DNA of 5,943 bases. Source: Burkholderiaceae bacterium (lineage in GTDB: Bacteria; Pseudomonadota; Gammaproteobacteria; Burkholderiales; Burkholderiaceae_C). Both the position numbers and the translations under genes were made by a program. The stretch covers positions 1 to 5,943 of the forward strand of contig JALOSD010000163.1 of NCBI GenBank assembly GCA_025458585.1, written 5' to 3'. Within the stretch, counting starts at the first letter, position 1, and every line of letters begins with the position of its first letter. The notes below the pieces were generated by a model, which made no database searches, was not told the DNA's origin, and saw only the letters and a program-made list of their open reading frames with translations. This document shows, piece by piece, positions 1-5,943 of the stretch.

Positions 1-1
1 G

Positions 2-469
2 GCGGACCATCCGTCGCTCGGCGGGCGGCGGCTGCTGTTCGAGACGATCCGGCGCATGCTGTCGCAGCTCGTCTACGACGTGATCGAGCACACCGGGGAG
101 CGCCTGCAGGCCGCGGGGCCGCGCGACGCCGACGAGGCGCGCCGCGTGCCGCCGCTCGTCGGCTTCGGCGACGCGACGCGCCGCGAGCTCGTCGAGCTCA
201 AGCGCTTCCTGTTCCAGGCGCTGTACCGCCACCCGCAGGTGGTGGCCAAGACCGACGCCGGCCGCCGCGTCGTGTGCGAGCTGTTCGCCGCCTACGTCGG
301 CGCGCCGTCCGAGATGCCGCCCGACTACGCCGGCGCGGCCGACCTGCAGCGCGCGGTGGCCGACTACATCGCCGGCATGACCGACCGCTTCGCGCTGCGC
401 GAACACCGCAACCGGTGTTCGTCGACGACGCCGACCGCCATGCCTACCTCGCCACCCTGCGCGAGGTGA
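2..469 (+). CDS. dgt: dGTP triphosphohydrolase, C-terminal part (5' end outside window, altered 3' end)
   Basis: This is the C-terminal portion of a deoxyguanosinetriphosphate triphosphohydrolase, an HD-superfamily enzyme that hydrolyses dGTP to deoxyguanosine and triphosphate and helps control dNTP pools. The catalytic HD residues lie upstream of the window. Family signatures visible here are GRRLLFETIRRML near the start, ELKRFLFQALYRHPQV (about 197-244), ELFAAYVGAPSEMPP (about 278-322) and the closing ADYIAGMTDRFALREHR (359-409). Native Dgt proteins usually end only a few residues after REHR. Here the frame instead runs 19 codons into DNA that encodes a RAYT protein in another frame, giving a Ser/Thr/Pro-rich tail and a TGA at 467-469. 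Nearly the whole domain is kept, so the product may still work. The call rests on remembered family motifs. The first in-window ATG (56) is internal and not the start. Confidence 0.85.
   Translation, partial: ADHPSLGGRRLLFETIRRMLSQLVYDVIEHTGERLQAAGPRDADEARRVPPLVGFGDATRRELVELKRFLFQALYRHPQVVAKTDAGRRVVCELFAAYVGAPSEMPPDYAGAADLQRAVADYIAGMTDRFALREHRNRCSSTTPTAMPTSPPCAR
400..418 (+). other. Junction between dgt and the RAYT-like gene (apparent deletion)
   Basis: Dgt similarity is readable up to REHR in frame 2, ending at 409. RAYT similarity (QPVFVDDADR) begins at 409 in frame 1. No intergenic space, Dgt stop, RAYT start codon or RAYT N-terminal strand (normally about 20-25 residues ending in an IQRG-type motif) lies between them. 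A deletion removing the Dgt tail, the spacer and the RAYT 5' end explains this best. The breakpoint lies within about 405-412. The deleted length cannot be known from this sequence. A collapsed or mis-joined assembly would look the same. Confidence 0.7.
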
Positions 470-1044
470 CGCGCGAGCGCGGCGTGGTGCTGCACGGCTA
501 TGCGCTGCTCGACGCCGAGGTCTGGCTGCTCGTGCAGCCGGCCGAGGCCGGCGCGCTGAGCCGGGCGATGCAGGCGCTCGGCCGCCGTTTCGTCGCCGCG
601 GTCAACCGCCGCCACGGGCGGCACGGCACGCTGTGGGACGGCCGCTTTCGCGCGACCGTGCTCGACGAGCGCACGCAACTGCTCGACGCGCTGGTGCACG
701 TCGAGACGAAGCCCGTCGACGCCGGGCTCGTCGCGCACGCCGTCGACTGGCCCTGGTCGAGTGCACGCCACCACCTCGGGCTGGCGCGTGACCCCTGGCT
801 GGCCGAGCACGCGATGCTGTGGACGCTGGGCAATACGCCGTTCGAGCGCGATTCGGCGTGGCGTCGCCGGCTGGACGCCGGCCTGGCGCCGGCGCGGCGC
901 CGCACGATCGACGACGCGGCGCTGCAGGGCTGGGCGCTCGGCCCGCCGGACTTCGTCGCCGCGGTCGCCGAGCGGGCCGGTCGCCCGGCGACGCGCCGAC
1001 CGCGCGGCCGCCCCGCGGGTCGGGCGGCGGCCGTGCCGAGGTAG
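406..1044 (+). pseudogene. RAYT-like (Y1 transposase family) protein, N-terminally truncated and lacking catalytic residues
   Basis: This 212-codon open stretch matches the body of REP-associated tyrosine transposases. In order it shows QPVFVDDADRHAYL (409-450), a YALLDAEVWLLV strand (499-534), ALSRAMQALGRRFVAAVNRR, HGRHGTLWDGRFRATV (613-660), KPVDAGLV, WPWSSARHHLG, the subgroup marker LWTLGNTPFERD and a basic GRP-containing tail. The HUH motif, normally NHxHLLV, reads AEVWLLV, with E at 517-519 and W at 523-525. The two tyrosine positions before the usual NPVRAG motif align with Gln (676-678) and His (697-699). The N-terminal strand and its start are missing at the Dgt junction. The only in-frame candidates left are GTG 415 and ATG 568, neither with a clear ribosome binding site. 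The long stop-free frame and the regular family pattern suggest the inert form was maintained before truncation. A DNA-binding or regulatory role is conceivable but unsupported. Confidence 0.75.
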
Positions 1045-1087
1045 CGCAAGGCCGTCGTCGGTGAAGGTCGCGCGGCGGCCGGCACCG

Positions 1088-1104
1088 ATCGTGCTTCGCA
1101 CGAT
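1088..1104. repeat. Small perfect inverted repeat (hairpin 1)
   Basis: ATCGTGC (1088-1094) and GCACGAT (1098-1104) are perfect inverted complements around a TTC loop, 44 bases after the RAYT-like stop. No T-run follows, so it is not a canonical Rho-independent terminator. It may contribute to transcript ends or be a REP-like remnant; neither can be shown here. Confidence 0.5.
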
Positions 1105-1118
1105 GACGAACGTCTGGT

Positions 1119-1133
1119 GCACCGCTGCGGTGC
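1119..1133. repeat. Small perfect inverted repeat (hairpin 2)
   Basis: GCACCGC (1119-1125) and GCGGTGC (1127-1133) flank a single central T. As RNA this would be a 6-bp stem with a CTG loop. It overlaps the palindrome GGTGCACC (1116-1123). The only T-run nearby is three bases at 1142-1144, too short and too far for a convincing terminator. Confidence 0.45.
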
Positions 1134-1151
1134 GCTCGATCTTTGATGTGT

Positions 1152-1165
1152 CCCCAATTAAATCG
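1152..1165 (+). repeat. CCCCAATT box, copy 1 of 2, upstream of gltB
   Basis: CCCCAATTAAATCG at this position recurs as CCCCAATTTATTCG at 1201-1214, identical at 12 of 14 positions and starting 49 bases apart. Both lie in the AT-rich stretch between the RAYT-like gene and gltB, where a regulator or polymerase would bind. Which protein recognises them, if any, is unknown. Confidence 0.5.
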
Positions 1166-1175
1166 ACCGTGTTAC

Positions 1176-1204
1176 GGGGTTGATCTTGTATTGACTTCGA
1201 CCCC
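1176..1204 (+). repeat. Inverted repeat in the gltB upstream region
   Basis: GGGGTTGA (1176-1183) is complementary to TCGACCCC (1197-1204), with one T/G mismatch that is a wobble pair in RNA. The 13-base loop contains TTGTATTGACT. The GGGG arm could instead pair with the CCCC of the upstream box (1152-1155), so two exclusive pairings are possible. Whether this is an operator, a transcript structure or chance is not determined. Confidence 0.4.
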
Positions 1205-1227
1205 AATTTATTCGGCTTGTTAAACAT
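1179..1227 (+). promoter_or_regulatory. Probable gltB promoter region
   Basis: This is the most AT-rich stretch in the window and lies 52-100 bases before the gltB start. It contains TTGATC (1180-1185) and TTGACT (1191-1196) as -35-like hexamers and TTTATT (1207-1212) as a -10-like hexamer. No pair has ideal spacing: 21 bases for TTGATC to TTTATT, and only 10 for TTGACT to TTTATT. The stretch CCCCAATTTA (1201-1210) also resembles the -10 element of sigma-32 promoters. Position and composition make a promoter likely here, but the exact hexamers and the start of transcription are not resolved. Confidence 0.4.
1201..1214 (+). repeat. CCCCAATT box, copy 2 of 2, upstream of gltB
   Basis: This is the second copy of the box at 1152-1165, differing at two positions. 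It overlaps the 3' arm of the inverted repeat and the -10-like TTTATT, so a protein bound here could compete with RNA polymerase. An 11-bp palindrome, CTGCACTGCAG, lies just downstream at 1229-1239. Confidence 0.45.
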
Positions 1228-1267
1228 GCTGCACTGCAGTAGGCTCACAGCCCCTTTCAGACAGGAC

Positions 1268-1273
1268 AGGAGG
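1268..1273 (+). promoter_or_regulatory. Ribosome binding site of gltB
   Basis: AGGAGG is followed by a 5-base spacer and ATG at 1279. It decides the start. The alternative in-frame ATG at 1312 has no comparable site, and starting at 1279 gives a 36-residue propeptide before the catalytic cysteine, as expected for GltB. Confidence 0.85.
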
Positions 1274-1278
1274 TCGCG

Positions 1279-5857
<4,579 letters not shown>

Positions 5858-5869
5858 GCCGGCGGCCAC

Positions 5870-5875
5870 AGGAGA
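5870..5875 (+). promoter_or_regulatory. Ribosome binding site of gltD
   Basis: AGGAGA lies 6 bases before ATG 5882, inside the 24-base gltB-gltD spacer (5858-5881). The spacer has no room for a promoter or terminator, so the two genes should be cotranscribed. Confidence 0.8.
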
Positions 5876-5881
5876 ACGACG

Positions 5882-5943
5882 ATGGGCAAGGTCACGGGTT
5901 TTCTGGAATACGAGCGGCTCGAGGAAGGCTACGAGCCGGTGCC
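5882..5943 (+). CDS. gltD: Glutamate synthase small subunit, N-terminus (3' end outside window)
   Basis: The first 20 codons read MGKVTGFLEYERLEEGYEPV, the characteristic start of bacterial GltD. GltD is an NADPH-oxidising flavoprotein with FAD and iron-sulfur clusters that passes electrons to the FMN and 3Fe-4S centre of GltB. Its domains lie beyond the window edge. The close spacing after gltB and the good ribosome binding site fit the usual gltBD operon. The start of gltD shows no sign of decay, which suggests any loss of gltB is recent or not real. Confidence 0.93.
   Translation, partial: MGKVTGFLEYERLEEGYEPV

Noticed and set aside
406..1044. An active IS200/IS605-type or REP transposase element.
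   Set aside because: The HUH histidines and candidate tyrosines are replaced, the N-terminus is missing, and no element ends could be defined.
1088..1133. Rho-independent terminator after the RAYT-like gene.
   Set aside because: The stems are only 6-7 bp and no adjacent T-run follows either hairpin.
1185..1210. A true sigma-32 heat-shock promoter (CTTGTA followed by CCCCAATTTA).
   Set aside because: Only the -10-like half fits; the gap between halves is about 10 bases, well below the usual 13-15, and the alternative TTGATC is about two bases too far. It is kept only as a resemblance.

Overview
The window is high-GC DNA with a strong G/C bias at third codon positions. The proteins read like those of a Burkholderiales-type betaproteobacterium, perhaps the Rubrivivax/Leptothrix group. 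That placement rests on remembered protein signatures, not on a search. All recognisable genes lie on the + strand, in the order dgt (3' end), a REP-associated tyrosine transposase (RAYT)-like gene, gltB, gltD (5' end).

Positions 2-469 carry the C-terminal part of a dGTP triphosphohydrolase. At about 405-412 the reading switches abruptly, one frame over, into the body of a RAYT-family (Y1 transposase) protein. That protein runs to a stop at 1042-1044 but has lost its N-terminal segment and start. Its HUH catalytic motif has been replaced by Glu-Val-Trp and the expected tyrosines are absent, so it cannot be a working transposase. Positions 1045-1278 are non-coding. They hold two small hairpins, then an AT-rich stretch with two near-identical CCCCAATT boxes, an inverted repeat and probable promoter elements, and end in a strong ribosome binding site.

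Positions 1279-5857 are gltB, the large subunit of NADPH-dependent glutamate synthase. The next gene starts 24 bases later with the unmistakable N-terminus of gltD, the small flavoprotein subunit. Together they would make glutamate from glutamine and 2-oxoglutarate (the GS-GOGAT route of ammonium assimilation). As written, gltB is broken twice. An in-frame gap of about 30 codons at about 4483-4488 removes a core part of the FMN/2-oxoglutarate synthase domain. A second gap of about 86 bases at about 4756, directly after the third [3Fe-4S] cysteine, shifts the frame. Both gaps are inferred by comparison with remembered family sequences. The rest of the gene is undamaged: no other stops, conserved motifs in place, and intact gltB and gltD start signals.

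The most notable feature is this set of three clean junctions (dgt/RAYT, gltB gap 1, gltB gap 2) in otherwise well-preserved genes. They are either very recent deletions or assembly errors, and the sequence alone cannot decide. The other point worth pursuing is the catalytically inert RAYT-like protein beside gltB, which may be a domesticated family. I saw no tRNA, rRNA, CRISPR array, complete insertion sequence or convincing Rho-independent terminator.
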